From Chryseobacterium sp. PMSZPI (GTDB lineage Bacteria > Bacteroidota > Bacteroidia > Flavobacteriales > Weeksellaceae): 64,000 nt of DNA. The position numbers and the translations under genes were made by a program. The notes under the pieces are model-generated. The model did not search any database, had not been told where the DNA came from, and saw nothing but the letters and a program-made list of their open reading frames with translations. Location: positions 44,456 through 108,455 of the forward strand of contig NZ_PIZV01000055.1 in assembly GCF_002835665.1 (NCBI RefSeq), given 5' to 3'. This document shows, piece by piece, positions 35,144 to 43,274 of the stretch (positions are counted from its first letter, which is position 1; each line of letters starts with the position of its first letter).

Positions 35144-35529
35144 TGTCATTCTGAACGAAGCGAAGTGAAGAATCTCATTCTATCTCTTCATTCAGAAGTC
35201 TCCAATCAAAGTTGAATTCTGTAATTAAATTTTCTTTCTTTTTTCGAGTCCAACCCTTTATTTGTTTTTCTCGGGCTATTGCAATTTCAATATTATCAAA
35301 ATGTTCAAAATAAAATTAAATAAAAACATTTATATTTTGATGTGAAACTTTTTTCAATAGCTTCCGGGTTTTGATGCCAATATAATCTATTTTTTCAAAT
35401 CATCACTCCTGTGTATAATACTGTCTTTGTTTTGTTAGTCAGAATATAAACGTAATAGTTATGAGTTCCTAGTGTTTTCATTTTGATTTTTGAGATTCTT
35501 CGTTGCGTTGCATTTGACTCAGAATGACA
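35144..35529. repeat. Inverted-repeat element of the TGTCATTCTGA family carrying a GIY-YIG gene
   Basis: The left arm 35144-35177 (TGTCATTCTGAACGAAGCG, ending GAAGAATCTCA) is an inverted match of the right arm 35491-35529 (ending in TCAGAATGACA). The space between is filled by one decayed GIY-YIG gene whose stop codon lies inside the left arm and whose start is 10 bases from the right arm. Arms of this kind are frequent in Bacteroidota genomes. Confidence 0.78.
35175..35481 (-). pseudogene. GIY-YIG endonuclease remnant (UPF0213-type)
   Basis: The frame opens MKTLGTHNYYVYILTNKTK and reaches VLYTGV, matching the GIY-YIG core YVYILTN..LYTGV, then is stopped by TGA 28 codons in. Further on, after one frame change, the sequence reads EIAIAREKQIKGWTRKKKE followed by NLITEFNFDWRLL, the usual C-terminus of these ~95-residue nucleases. 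So at least one stop and one frameshift disrupt it. Intact relatives are small single-domain nucleases of uncertain role. It sits exactly between two inverted repeat arms, and its TGA at 35175-35177 is supplied by the left arm. Confidence 0.82.
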
Positions 35530-35560
35530 TATCACAATAGTACTAAAGTTTGTTGTTTCA

Positions 35561-35609
35561 TTAAACCTTAAACCTTAAACCTTAAACTTTAAACCTTGAA
35601 CTTTAAACT
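35561..35609. repeat. AAACCTT heptad repeat array
   Basis: About seven degenerate copies of a 7-mer (TTAAACC) lie between the GIY-YIG element and the YfhO gene. The array runs over the YfhO stop codon. The same motif recurs at 38418-38449, 40487-40530, 40924-40954 and 46309-46344. Confidence 0.8.
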
Positions 35610-38137
35610 ACCTGAGGTAATTCTTTTTTCTTGTTCTTATTCATCCAGTAAATTCCAAATGCAGCAAGTACAATGAATAATCCGAAGCATAAAAGTGAAA
35701 TCCATTTTCCTTTTTCAATAACTTCCGGTTCAAAAATCATTCTGATATGGTGAGCTCCTGCCGGCACGTGTACCGCTCGAAGTAGATAATCTGCTTTGAT
35801 GTATGGTACCTCTTTTTCGTCCACCAATACCTTCCAGCCATGAGGATAATAAATTTCAGAGAAGACTGCTAATTGAGGGGTTTTTGACTGAGATTTAAAC
35901 TCCAATTCGTTAGGCTGATACTTTGTTAAATTAATAAATGCTGTAGAATCTGCCTGAACAGGTTTATTATCAAAATAAGATTTGTCTGATGAAGCAATAA
36001 CAGCCGTTGTTTTGTTGTTAATAATTCCTATGGATTTAATTTCTTCGTTAGGAGTATTGACAAATTTCAAGTCACTTACAAACCACGCATTTCCATTTGC
36101 TTTTGGATTGGGTATGGCCTGAGGTTGTTCAGGACCACCAACTACCCAATATTTCGCATTTAAAAGATTAAGGATGTTAGGAACCCTTACTGAATCCATT
36201 ACCTGGAAATATTCATTGATGACATCATCGTATCTTCTCAGTTTTACAGCATGATATCCTCCAATTGATGATTTAAAATAAGACGTATTGGTTTCACTGA
36301 AAGTTCCCAAAATATTATTGAAAATTCTATAGTGAGTTTTGTCTTTTTCAGCAATGGTTTCTAGTGTTTTATTGACATTCACATCCGATAAAACGGAAGA
36401 TAAGGCAGGGTTGGCCTGAACCTTTTCAGCTAATAAATCTGAACTTTCTGTCTGGAAAGGATTTTCAGCAAAGATTTTGTCAACATAATTATCATCATTC
36501 AGATAACGTCTGTTAACAGTCCATAAATCGAATAAACTTACTACTCCAATGATGATAAGAGCGATATTCTGACTTAATTTTTTCTTTAAACTTAAATATA
36601 AAGCTGCTGCAGTAATAGCAACATACATAAACGCTTTGATAGCATCTATTCTAAATAGTTTATACCTTTCATCTACCAGATAATCGAGTAGGAAAGGAGG
36701 AAAATAGGTCTTTTCATTTCCTGTGGAAAAGCCTAATAATGATTTTCCGAAAACCAAAAGAATTAATAATAATCCAAGTGTTCCACCACTTACATAAAGA
36801 AGAATTTTCTGTTTATATTCTTCTGTTAATTTTTCATCGACGAAGAATCTGTATAGTCCCAGAATAGCAATCAGAGGGAATAATAATTCTATTACTACTA
36901 AGATAGAAGAAGGTGCCCTGAATTTATTGTAAAATGGAACGTAATCGATAAATACATCGGATAATGGCATAAAGTTACTTCCCCACGCCAGTAAAATGGT
37001 AAGGATGGAAGCACCTAAAATCCAATAACGATATTTTTTCCATGCAAAGAAAAATCCTAATACAGCAAGGAAACATACGATGGCTCCCTGATAAGCAGGT
37101 CCTGATGTGCCCGGTTGATCTCCCCAGTAAGTCATGGCATTAAATCCTTTAGAAATTCTGTCCATTTCAGCTTGGGAACCTACATTTTCCTGAACAAGTT
37201 CCTGAACTTTGCTCATCATTTCTTTACTTTCCGGTTCCTGGCTACCGCCACCCATTAATCTTGGAATAAATAGGTTGAGTGTTTCCAATCTTCCATAACT
37301 CCACATCAACATACTTTCTTTATCCATTCCGGATTTTCCTGAAGTATGGCTGTCATTCGTTAAGATTTGTTTTCCACGAACTGTTTCTTTGATGTATTCG
37401 GAATTGGCCATGATCCTTTGAGAATTCATTCCAACTCCAATAATACATGAAGCTGCAATGATTCCTGAAGAAATCAGGAAGTGCTTCATTGGTGTTTTCT
37501 TCTGGATTGCTCTTATTAATTCGGATAGGAATAAAAATCCTAATGCTAAAAACAGGTAATAGGTCATCTGTGGGTGGTTTGCTGCAACCTGAAGTCCCAT
37601 AAACAGGGTGGTTACAATAAATCCCCAGATGTATTGTTTCCTGATATAAACCAACAAAATTCCTGCTAAAAGCGGAGCGAAATATTCAATAGTATTGACT
37701 TTTCCATTATGTCCGGCGGCAATAATGATATAAAAATAGGTTGACAGTCCAAAGAAAGTTGCCCCTAATAGCGCATACTTCCAATTTCTGACCACTACCA
37801 TTCCCAAAAGGAAAAAACCTGCAAAAAGCAGGAAGAGATAATTAACCGGTCTTGGCAGGAAATTTAGATTGCTGTCGATTTTTTTGATGATATCGCCTTT
37901 AAACTGGCTACCCATCTGGTAGGTTGGCATTCCTCCAAACATGGAGTCACTCCAATAGGTTTCATTGCCGGTATTGGCTCTATAGTCGAGCAGTTCTTTT
38001 GCACCTCCTCTGTATTGTACAATATCATGTTGGAAAAGCTGTTTTCCTGTAAATACAGGGGTGGAATATAAAAATGCTAAAACTATAAATACAACTAATG
38101 AAATTGCAATATAAATTAAGTTTTTATTTTTGGCCAT
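35603..38137 (-). CDS. YfhO-family multi-pass membrane protein
   Basis: An 844-residue protein with about 12-14 membrane helices, a large extracytoplasmic loop after the first helix (FQHDIVQYRGGAKELLDYR, TYWSDSMFGGMPTYQMG) and a periplasmic C-terminal domain (QANPALSSVLSDVNVNKTLE, AVFSEIYYPHGWKVLVDEK) before a last helix. These features match the YfhO family, GT-C-like proteins implicated in glycosylation of lipoteichoic acid in Firmicutes and of unknown role in Bacteroidota. It is probably co-transcribed with the small membrane protein and the lipoprotein upstream. Its stop codon overlaps an intergenic heptad repeat. Confidence 0.88.
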   Translation of the reverse strand: MAKNKNLIYIAISLVVFIVLAFLYSTPVFTGKQLFQHDIVQYRGGAKELLDYRANTGNETYWSDSMFGGMPTYQMGSQFKGDIIKKIDSNLNFLPRPVNYLFLLFAGFFLLGMVVVRNWKYALLGATFFGLSTYFYIIIAAGHNGKVNTIEYFAPLLAGILLVYIRKQYIWGFIVTTLFMGLQVAANHPQMTYYLFLALGFLFLSELIRAIQKKTPMKHFLISSGIIAASCIIGVGMNSQRIMANSEYIKETVRGKQILTNDSHTSGKSGMDKESMLMWSYGRLETLNLFIPRLMGGGSQEPESKEMMSKVQELVQENVGSQAEMDRISKGFNAMTYWGDQPGTSGPAYQGAIVCFLAVLGFFFAWKKYRYWILGASILTILLAWGSNFMPLSDVFIDYVPFYNKFRAPSSILVVIELLFPLIAILGLYRFFVDEKLTEEYKQKILLYVSGGTLGLLLILLVFGKSLLGFSTGNEKTYFPPFLLDYLVDERYKLFRIDAIKAFMYVAITAAALYLSLKKKLSQNIALIIIGVVSLFDLWTVNRRYLNDDNYVDKIFAENPFQTESSDLLAEKVQANPALSSVLSDVNVNKTLETIAEKDKTHYRIFNNILGTFSETNTSYFKSSIGGYHAVKLRRYDDVINEYFQVMDSVRVPNILNLLNAKYWVVGGPEQPQAIPNPKANGNAWFVSDLKFVNTPNEEIKSIGIINNKTTAVIASSDKSYFDNKPVQADSTAFINLTKYQPNELEFKSQSKTPQLAVFSEIYYPHGWKVLVDEKEVPYIKADYLLRAVHVPAGAHHIRMIFEPEVIEKGKWISLLCFGLFIVLAAFGIYWMNKNKKKELPQVV

Positions 38138-38168
38138 GCTGGTTATTATCTTTTATTTCTTGGAATTT

Positions 38169-38405
38169 TTACCTTTTGTCATTACTCTCTTTCACCTCTT
38201 CATAGTCTACGGTTTCCGCATCCCAATTAAGGCTCTGTTTGTTATTCTTGTTCGAGTTGTGTAAGTCCTGCTGTCTATTATTTTGATTATCGTTATTGTT
38301 GTTGAATCGATAACTGTAAAATGTCTTGAAGAAAATCCTTTTCAGAATATTCCAGACAAAGAATAGAATAATCGCAGTGAGTATTAACTCAAGAATGTAC
38401 TTCAT
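38169..38405 (-). CDS. Small membrane-anchored protein (DUF4834-like)
   Basis: A 78-residue protein with one N-terminal membrane helix (ILELILTAIILFFVWNIL), a basic stop-transfer segment, then an Asn/Gln-rich low-complexity stretch (RFNNNNDNQNNRQQD) and an acidic tail (DAETVDYEEVKESND). The layout resembles DUF4834 proteins of Flavobacteriia, though I am not certain. The ATG at 38405 is preferred to an upstream start that would place repeat sequence in the protein. YfhO follows 31 bases downstream. Confidence 0.68.
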   Translation of the reverse strand: MKYILELILTAIILFFVWNILKRIFFKTFYSYRFNNNNDNQNNRQQDLHNSNKNNKQSLNWDAETVDYEEVKESNDKR

Positions 38406-38417
38406 AATAAATTGATT

Positions 38418-38449
38418 TAAGGTTGAAAGTGCAAGGTTCAAAGTTTAAC
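38418..38449. repeat. AAACCTT-type heptad repeat, single arm
   Basis: AAGGTTGAAAG followed by CAAGGTTCAAAGTTTAAC matches the left arm of the four-helix cassette at 40487-40530. It lies between two genes on the minus strand and carries no gene. Confidence 0.65.
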
Positions 38450-38476
38450 TCTGCTCCTTACACTTTTAAGCTTTTA

Positions 38477-39526
38477 TTATTTTGCAGAAGGATTCACCAT
38501 TACAGATGAATTGGAAACGCTTTTCATAGACTGAGATTGTTTTCCGTCTGAAATGCTTTCGATCTGCGTAGTTTTTACGTTGATATTCTGGTTAGTAATC
38601 CACCCTGTGCTTTCATCAAACTTAATGGTTCCGTTCTGAACAAGTTCGCTGCTTAAGCTATGAGTGATAGGTCCTTGAGATTTCTTTTCTGTTTTCTTAG
38701 GAATTCCTCCGGTTACAGCAATTTCTGCAGTTCCGTTTCCTAAACTTTTTAATACATAATTTGAAGTTACTTTCACACTTCCGCTTGGTTCAGCATTTTC
38801 AGAAGTCGTCCATTTTTCACCTACTTTCACTCCTTTTTTAGGAATAATTGTTAAGTTTTTATTGAATTGATCTTTCAATACTTTTTCATTGAAAGATTCT
38901 TTAAGGCTTGCTACAACGCTTGCTTTTTCATTGGCGTCCTTGATCAGAGTTCCTACAGCTGTGGAAACTTTAGTGTAAACGGCGTCAAATCCGGTGATGG
39001 AAATTACATTACCGTTGGTATCCATCTTCATATTAAGTTTGTTTCCGGTAAGTGCTCTGTTGACATTCCAGATCATTTTAAGCTCATCTTCTTTCGGAAG
39101 AGGCAGTTTGGTATCTACGACTACTGTTTTCCCTTGTGCAGATTGAGAACTTCTTTTAGCCACAAGATTAAGAGTCATATCATAAACATTTCCTTTGATA
39201 TCATTTACTGTGAAATTCATTTCATCTGTAGATTCGCTGGTTGCTGTAATAGATTTCCCTTGAGGATCTGTCATTGTCTTTACATCTCTCTGATAAGTGG
39301 TAAGAGGGTATGTTTTTCCTTTTTCAAGTTTAAACGTTTGTTTTACGATCCCGGCAGAATCTCTGATGGCAGGGTTTTCAGCAACTTTGGCCACAGAGTC
39401 CGCAGGAACTTCTACGGTAACTGTTTTTCCGGTTTTAGGATCTACTTTTGTAACTTTTGCTGTTTCTTTTTTACAAGATACAAGGGCTATAGATGAGATT
39501 AGCGCTAATGCTGCTATGTTTTTCAT
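38477..39526 (-). CDS. DUF6263-like lipoprotein
   Basis: A 349-residue lipoprotein with lipobox IALVSC (Cys18) and a Lys/Thr-rich linker. The mature part has a repeated beta-rich pattern (YPLTTYQRDVKTMTDPQGK, GNVYDMTLNLVAKRSS, FNKNLTIIPKKGVKVGEKW, NGTIKFDESTGWITNQNINV) typical of DUF6263 proteins in Flavobacteriia. Function is unknown; anchoring in the outer membrane facing the periplasm is expected. It is the first of three minus-strand genes ending in YfhO. Confidence 0.78.
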   Translation of the reverse strand: MKNIAALALISSIALVSCKKETAKVTKVDPKTGKTVTVEVPADSVAKVAENPAIRDSAGIVKQTFKLEKGKTYPLTTYQRDVKTMTDPQGKSITATSESTDEMNFTVNDIKGNVYDMTLNLVAKRSSQSAQGKTVVVDTKLPLPKEDELKMIWNVNRALTGNKLNMKMDTNGNVISITGFDAVYTKVSTAVGTLIKDANEKASVVASLKESFNEKVLKDQFNKNLTIIPKKGVKVGEKWTTSENAEPSGSVKVTSNYVLKSLGNGTAEIAVTGGIPKKTEKKSQGPITHSLSSELVQNGTIKFDESTGWITNQNINVKTTQIESISDGKQSQSMKSVSNSSVMVNPSAK

Positions 39527-39716
39527 TTTCTAATGTTTTTAATTTTTTACTACTATTTTTTATATATCTTCTTCAATATTATGCTAAAATATTCAACTTT
39601 CTAATGGTCTTCTTTATTATAACAAGTCATTAGCCGTGCAGAATTCATACCAAATTGGGTTTCCACTGCCCATTGAATTTTGCTTGATGAAGATCTTCAT
39701 AAAATTTATTGTCTAG

Positions 39717-40466
39717 TTAAGAATTGGGTATTACAGTCATTTTCTGTCTAACGGCTTCATACAAAATCGCCCCGCATGCAACAGAAACATTCAATGATTG
39801 AGTCTTTCCTTCAATAGGAAGTTTGATCTTTTCATCCGAATGATGTAATACTTCTTTAGAAATTCCGGTTTCTTCATTTCCCATAACGATGGCGCATGGT
39901 TCAGTGAAGTTCACATCATAAATTAACTTTTGTGCTTTTTCACTGGCTGCATATACGGAAATTCCGCTTTGTTGCAGGAAGTCAACGGTGTGCGCAAGGT
40001 TGTTTTCTTTACAAATTTTAATATTATAAAGTGCTCCGGCAGACGTTTTGATCGCATCGGAATTGATTGGTGCTGCTCCTTTTTCCGGAATGATCACGGC
40101 ATCAATACCTACGCATTCTGCTGTTCTACAGATGGCACCAAAGTTTCTTACATCGGTAAGTCTGTCCAGAATCAATAAAAAAGGTGTTTTTCCTTCTTCA
40201 AATAATTGTGGAACAATATCCTCCACTTTATGAAACGGAACATCCGAAATAAAAGCAACCACTCCCTGGTGGTTTTTTCTTGTAAATCGGTTCAGTTTTT
40301 CAACCGGAACATAATTGGGACGGATTTTATTTTTAGCTAAAATCGCTTTCAGTTCAGCATAAATAGGACCTTGAAGTGCGTTTTGCACAAAGATCTTGTC
40401 AATCGTTTTTCCCGCTTCAATTGCTTCAATCACGGGACGCAGCCCGAAAATAAAATCGTCTTTCAT
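39717..40466 (-). CDS. rlmB: 23S rRNA 2'-O-ribose methyltransferase, TrmH/RlmB family
   Basis: A 249-residue SPOUT methyltransferase. The N-terminal substrate-binding domain (IFGLRPVIEAIEAGKTIDKI) precedes the knotted SAM-binding domain with motif 1 (LDRLTDVRNFGAICRTAECVG), motif 2 (AIVMGNEETGISKEVL) and motif 3 (IKLPIEGKTQSLNVSVACG). This is the RlmB pattern, which methylates G2251 in the 23S P-loop, although TrmH relatives acting on other sites are hard to exclude. The ATG at 40466 is chosen; an upstream extension would be made of heptad-repeat sequence. Confidence 0.88.
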   Translation of the reverse strand: MKDDFIFGLRPVIEAIEAGKTIDKIFVQNALQGPIYAELKAILAKNKIRPNYVPVEKLNRFTRKNHQGVVAFISDVPFHKVEDIVPQLFEEGKTPFLLILDRLTDVRNFGAICRTAECVGIDAVIIPEKGAAPINSDAIKTSAGALYNIKICKENNLAHTVDFLQQSGISVYAASEKAQKLIYDVNFTEPCAIVMGNEETGISKEVLHHSDEKIKLPIEGKTQSLNVSVACGAILYEAVRQKMTVIPNS

Positions 40467-40486
40467 TGAGTTGTTTAAAATTTTAT

Positions 40487-40954
40487 GTTTAAGGTTCAAA
40501 GTTTAACGTTCAAGGTTTAAAGTTTAAAGCTTAACGTTTGTATTTTGTCCCTTTTAAATCTGTTGTGTTTAAATGTTTTATAAAAGAATTAATCTTTTTA
40601 CTTAATGTTTCTGTTTGCTCTATGAGTTTCTCAAATTTTTCCTGAGAAATAAACTTTCTGTCAAAAACTCTATATAATTGTGATCTTGTTTCTCCACAGG
40701 AAGCTTTTTGCAATGGAAAGAAATTGAATAAATTCTTTATTTCCGTTCCTCTCAAAGCCTCAGCTATATTATCCATAACTGAGCCTGAAGAACTGTCAAT
40801 CTGATTGCAAAGTTTAAAATTAGTTTTTAAGTTGGTAGATTCAATGATTTGATAAACTTCATTACACAGTTCTCGGGATAACTTCCAGATCTCTAAATCC
40901 TCAAATCGCTGAATTGTTCCCATAACCTTAAACCTTAAACTTTAAACCTTGAAC
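40487..40954. repeat. Inverted heptad-repeat element carrying a four-helix-bundle gene
   Basis: The left arm 40487-40530 and the right arm 40924-40954 share GTTCAAGGTTTAAAGTTTAA in opposite orientation (40508-40527 and, inverted, 40935-40954). The interior is exactly one small gene: its stop codon follows the left arm and its start codon abuts the right arm. This is the same architecture as the GIY-YIG element at 35144-35529, with unrelated arms. Confidence 0.78.
40531..40923 (-). CDS. Four helix bundle protein (S23 / 23S rRNA intervening-sequence type)
   Basis: A 130-residue helical protein. The opening FEDLEIWKLSRELCNEVY and the middle SSGSVMDNIAEALRG followed by SCGETRSQLYR are the signature of the S23-type four helix bundle family, first seen encoded in intervening sequences of 23S rRNA genes and related to the accessory protein Avd of diversity-generating retroelements. 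Biochemical function is not established; nucleic-acid binding is suggested by relatives. Here the gene is free-standing and fills the space between two inverted heptad-repeat arms, with no other cargo. It may be co-transcribed with DinB upstream (33-base gap). Confidence 0.9.
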   Translation of the reverse strand: MGTIQRFEDLEIWKLSRELCNEVYQIIESTNLKTNFKLCNQIDSSSGSVMDNIAEALRGTEIKNLFNFFPLQKASCGETRSQLYRVFDRKFISQEKFEKLIEQTETLSKKINSFIKHLNTTDLKGTKYKR

Positions 40955-40956
40955 AT

Positions 40957-41427
40957 TTAATATTTTTCTCCTAAAATGGCTCTTTTTTGTGCCATGGCAT
41001 AACCATAATGCAAACATTCGTGCATGTTATTGAAAATAATGGCATCCTGAATGCTTTTCAAATCCATTCCAAAACTTGTGGTATAAGGTGTGTAGTCTGA
41101 AAAGAAGTCACTATCATAATCTTTCATTAGAATCTTTGAAGTTTCAGTGAGTAAAAATTCCAAATCTTCCACTTCTGATTTTTGTACGTTCAGATTGGGT
41201 AAGGTTCCTTTTTTGTATGTCTCAATCCAGTATTTATCAATCCTGAAAGGATTTCCGCTAAGGTAATAATGCAAAAGTTGTTGCGTGGCAACAGTATGGG
41301 CAATATTCCAGTATATATTGTTGTTGAACCCGTCCGGAATCAGTAACAAATCCTCGTGGGAAGTGTTCTGAAGGATATCTAATAGGTTTTTTCTTACTTG
41401 TCTGTGTGCTTGAAAATGATAATTCAT
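40957..41427 (-). CDS. DinB-family protein
   Basis: A 156-residue four-helix protein of the DinB/DfsB superfamily, which usually binds a divalent metal and includes thiol-dependent transferases. Candidate metal ligands are His in YWNIAHTVATQQ and the two His in NNMHECLHYGYAMAQ. The motif NNIYWNIAH matches the family. A promoter TTG-N20-TATTTTTG lies 21 bases upstream. The reaction is unknown. Downstream on the same strand lie the four-helix cassette and rlmB. Confidence 0.85.
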   Translation of the reverse strand: MNYHFQAHRQVRKNLLDILQNTSHEDLLLIPDGFNNNIYWNIAHTVATQQLLHYYLSGNPFRIDKYWIETYKKGTLPNLNVQKSEVEDLEFLLTETSKILMKDYDSDFFSDYTPYTTSFGMDLKSIQDAIIFNNMHECLHYGYAMAQKRAILGEKY

Positions 41428-41447
41428 TTTGCGGAAATTTTAATCAC

Positions 41448-41478
41448 CAAAAATAGTTTAATAAACTGGAAATGACAA
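41448..41478 (-). promoter_or_regulatory. Promoter of the DinB gene (TTG-N20-TATTTTTG)
   Basis: Minus strand: TTG at 41476-41478, a 20-base spacer and TATTTTTG at 41448-41455, about 21 bases before the ATG. Confidence 0.68.
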
Positions 41479-41633
41479 TTTTTTGATGAATGGATTCAAG
41501 TAAAGGTTTTTAAATGTCAGAAAAATATATTATTTGCCTTTTTCTTTTTGAGTGAATTTTTATTGGAATAACCAATCCTGAAAGCGTTTTGGATTTTTAT
41601 TCATCAGAAAAATAAAGAGTAATAGAAATAAAA

Positions 41634-41670
41634 TCCTCCTGTAGAAATATTCTGCAGGAGTTTGGATTTT
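41634..41670 (-). terminator. Terminator of the PNGase F-like gene
   Basis: CTCCTGTAGAA at 41636-41646 pairs with TTCTGCAGGAG at 41650-41660 (one G-U pair). On the minus strand it is followed by a T-rich stretch. It lies 45 bases after the stop of the T9SS gene. Confidence 0.8.
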
Positions 41671-41704
41671 AAATTTAATTTATATGAAGTTTATTGAGTA
41701 AGTT

Positions 41705-43036
41705 TTATTTTTTTATAATTTTATGTTTAAAAGAGATTCCTCCTTTTAATACTATATTGAGAAGATAAACACCAGGGCTGTATGGGGAAAGATCTATTTT
41801 ATTTTCTCCAAAACTTTCAGTCAATTTTCTTCCATCTATGCCGAAGAGAGTCATTGAGGCAACGCCTTCTTTTGATCTGATGTTGACAAAGTCGGAAGTA
41901 GGGTTAGGGTATATGTTAACATCCGTCGTTTTAACATCATTAACATTTAAAGCAGAATTGCTTTTTCCCTGCATATAAACAGATAAATATACCTGGCCAT
42001 CGCCACCGTTGAAAACAGCGGTTGGTATAGTGTGTTTTAATGTATGATTTCCTGCCGTCAGATTAGCCATTGTAAACTCCCTGATCGGGACTGAATTTCC
42101 CGGACACCAGTTGTTCCATGAAGTCCAGTTTGCTTCGCTCTTAGGTAGGACTCCATAGATACCATTCCCCATTGTATTATATACTCTGAAAGGTTCACAC
42201 GAAATCCCTCCTGGGGTATATGTAAGCATTTGTACATCATCTATATAAGTATAGTTTTGTCTTCTTATATACTCTTCTCCACCATCAGCTGCACCATGTG
42301 GGGTAGATATTACAAAAAATCTGGCACCGGTGACTGGAGTTAGTAGATTGAAATTGGTAATTCTTACGGTTTGACCTGTAACATCTGTACTGTTATAATT
42401 ATTTAGAGTATTAAATGATAGTAGAGGAATCATTAAATTTGAGCTATCTGGTGTTCCTATCTGGTCAGAAAAAAAAGTAAGAGTCCCATCAAAAACATCT
42501 ATTCTGTCAGCGCATCCTGTAATTTTCGAATTGGCACTGTCTGAGTTCCCCTCAACAGATAACTCTGCATATATGTCATAAGTATTACGTAATGTGGTAT
42601 CATGAAATAGACTATACAGGTTGCTCAGATTGTAAGTGTAAGGAACTTCGTTAGGATTTCGGTTTTTATTCATAAACGGGGTAATAAATCTTGCCACTTC
42701 GATTCTTTTAACATTGGAATCATTGGCATTGTAAGTAGTCTGTCCTTTAGGTACTAAGGCGATGAATACTCCCCCCAGACGATCGTAGTCATCACATCGG
42801 GCGCCAATGGTTACTCTCATGGCAATTCTTGTCTTAAAAGAATCCAGTTCTGCATCCGTGAGTTTTCGTGCATATCTCGTATTTCCTAACCTGATTAAGC
42901 CTGGAGGAACAGGATCTGATACTGTTGCTGAATACATGCGATAATAAATTGCCTGTGAAATTACATTTGACATTGTTGTCTGCGATTTAATAAGACCGGC
43001 AAAAAGTAAACTTAAAAAAAATATTCTTTTATGCAT
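41705..43036 (-). CDS. T9SS-secreted PNGase F-like glycoamidase
   Basis: A 443-residue secreted protein with a short signal peptide (IFFLSLLFAGLIKSQ). It follows the PNGase F fold of Elizabethkingia: RCDDYDRLGGVFI aligns with the enzyme's CDEWDRYANVYV, EVARFITPF with EIGRFITPY, and NWCPGNSVPIREF with GWCPGMAVPTRID. The three catalytic acids of PNGase F (Asp60, Glu118, Glu206) have counterparts at Asp85, Glu158 (YDIYAELSVEG) and Glu254 or Glu255 (DGGEEYIRRQ). It would cleave the amide bond between an N-glycan and asparagine. The last ~75 residues are a type A T9SS sorting domain (VNIYPNPTSDFVNIRS, GVYLLNIVLKGG). Activity is inferred, not proven. Confidence 0.8.
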   Translation of the reverse strand: MHKRIFFLSLLFAGLIKSQTTMSNVISQAIYYRMYSATVSDPVPPGLIRLGNTRYARKLTDAELDSFKTRIAMRVTIGARCDDYDRLGGVFIALVPKGQTTYNANDSNVKRIEVARFITPFMNKNRNPNEVPYTYNLSNLYSLFHDTTLRNTYDIYAELSVEGNSDSANSKITGCADRIDVFDGTLTFFSDQIGTPDSSNLMIPLLSFNTLNNYNSTDVTGQTVRITNFNLLTPVTGARFFVISTPHGAADGGEEYIRRQNYTYIDDVQMLTYTPGGISCEPFRVYNTMGNGIYGVLPKSEANWTSWNNWCPGNSVPIREFTMANLTAGNHTLKHTIPTAVFNGGDGQVYLSVYMQGKSNSALNVNDVKTTDVNIYPNPTSDFVNIRSKEGVASMTLFGIDGRKLTESFGENKIDLSPYSPGVYLLNIVLKGGISFKHKIIKK

Positions 43037-43274
43037 ATCACTTGGTATTTGTTGTAAATATATTAAAATATGTATTATGTTGTGTGTTTTTGTTGTTTAA
43101 TTCTCATTATTTTAATTGTTTAATTGATAAATATTTAAAAAATAAATATAAAAATAAAGCATTTGATTTATTTTTAATTATAATAATTGATTTAATGTAA
43201 TATTTTATTTTCCTCATTTAAATTTAATTTTTATTATTAAATTAGCATCAATTAAGCTATTAATTTTATTAATT

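Noticed and set aside
38867..39496. A 209-codon plus-strand frame
   Set aside because: It is antisense to the DUF6263-like lipoprotein, has abnormal Cys/Phe-rich composition and no start signal.
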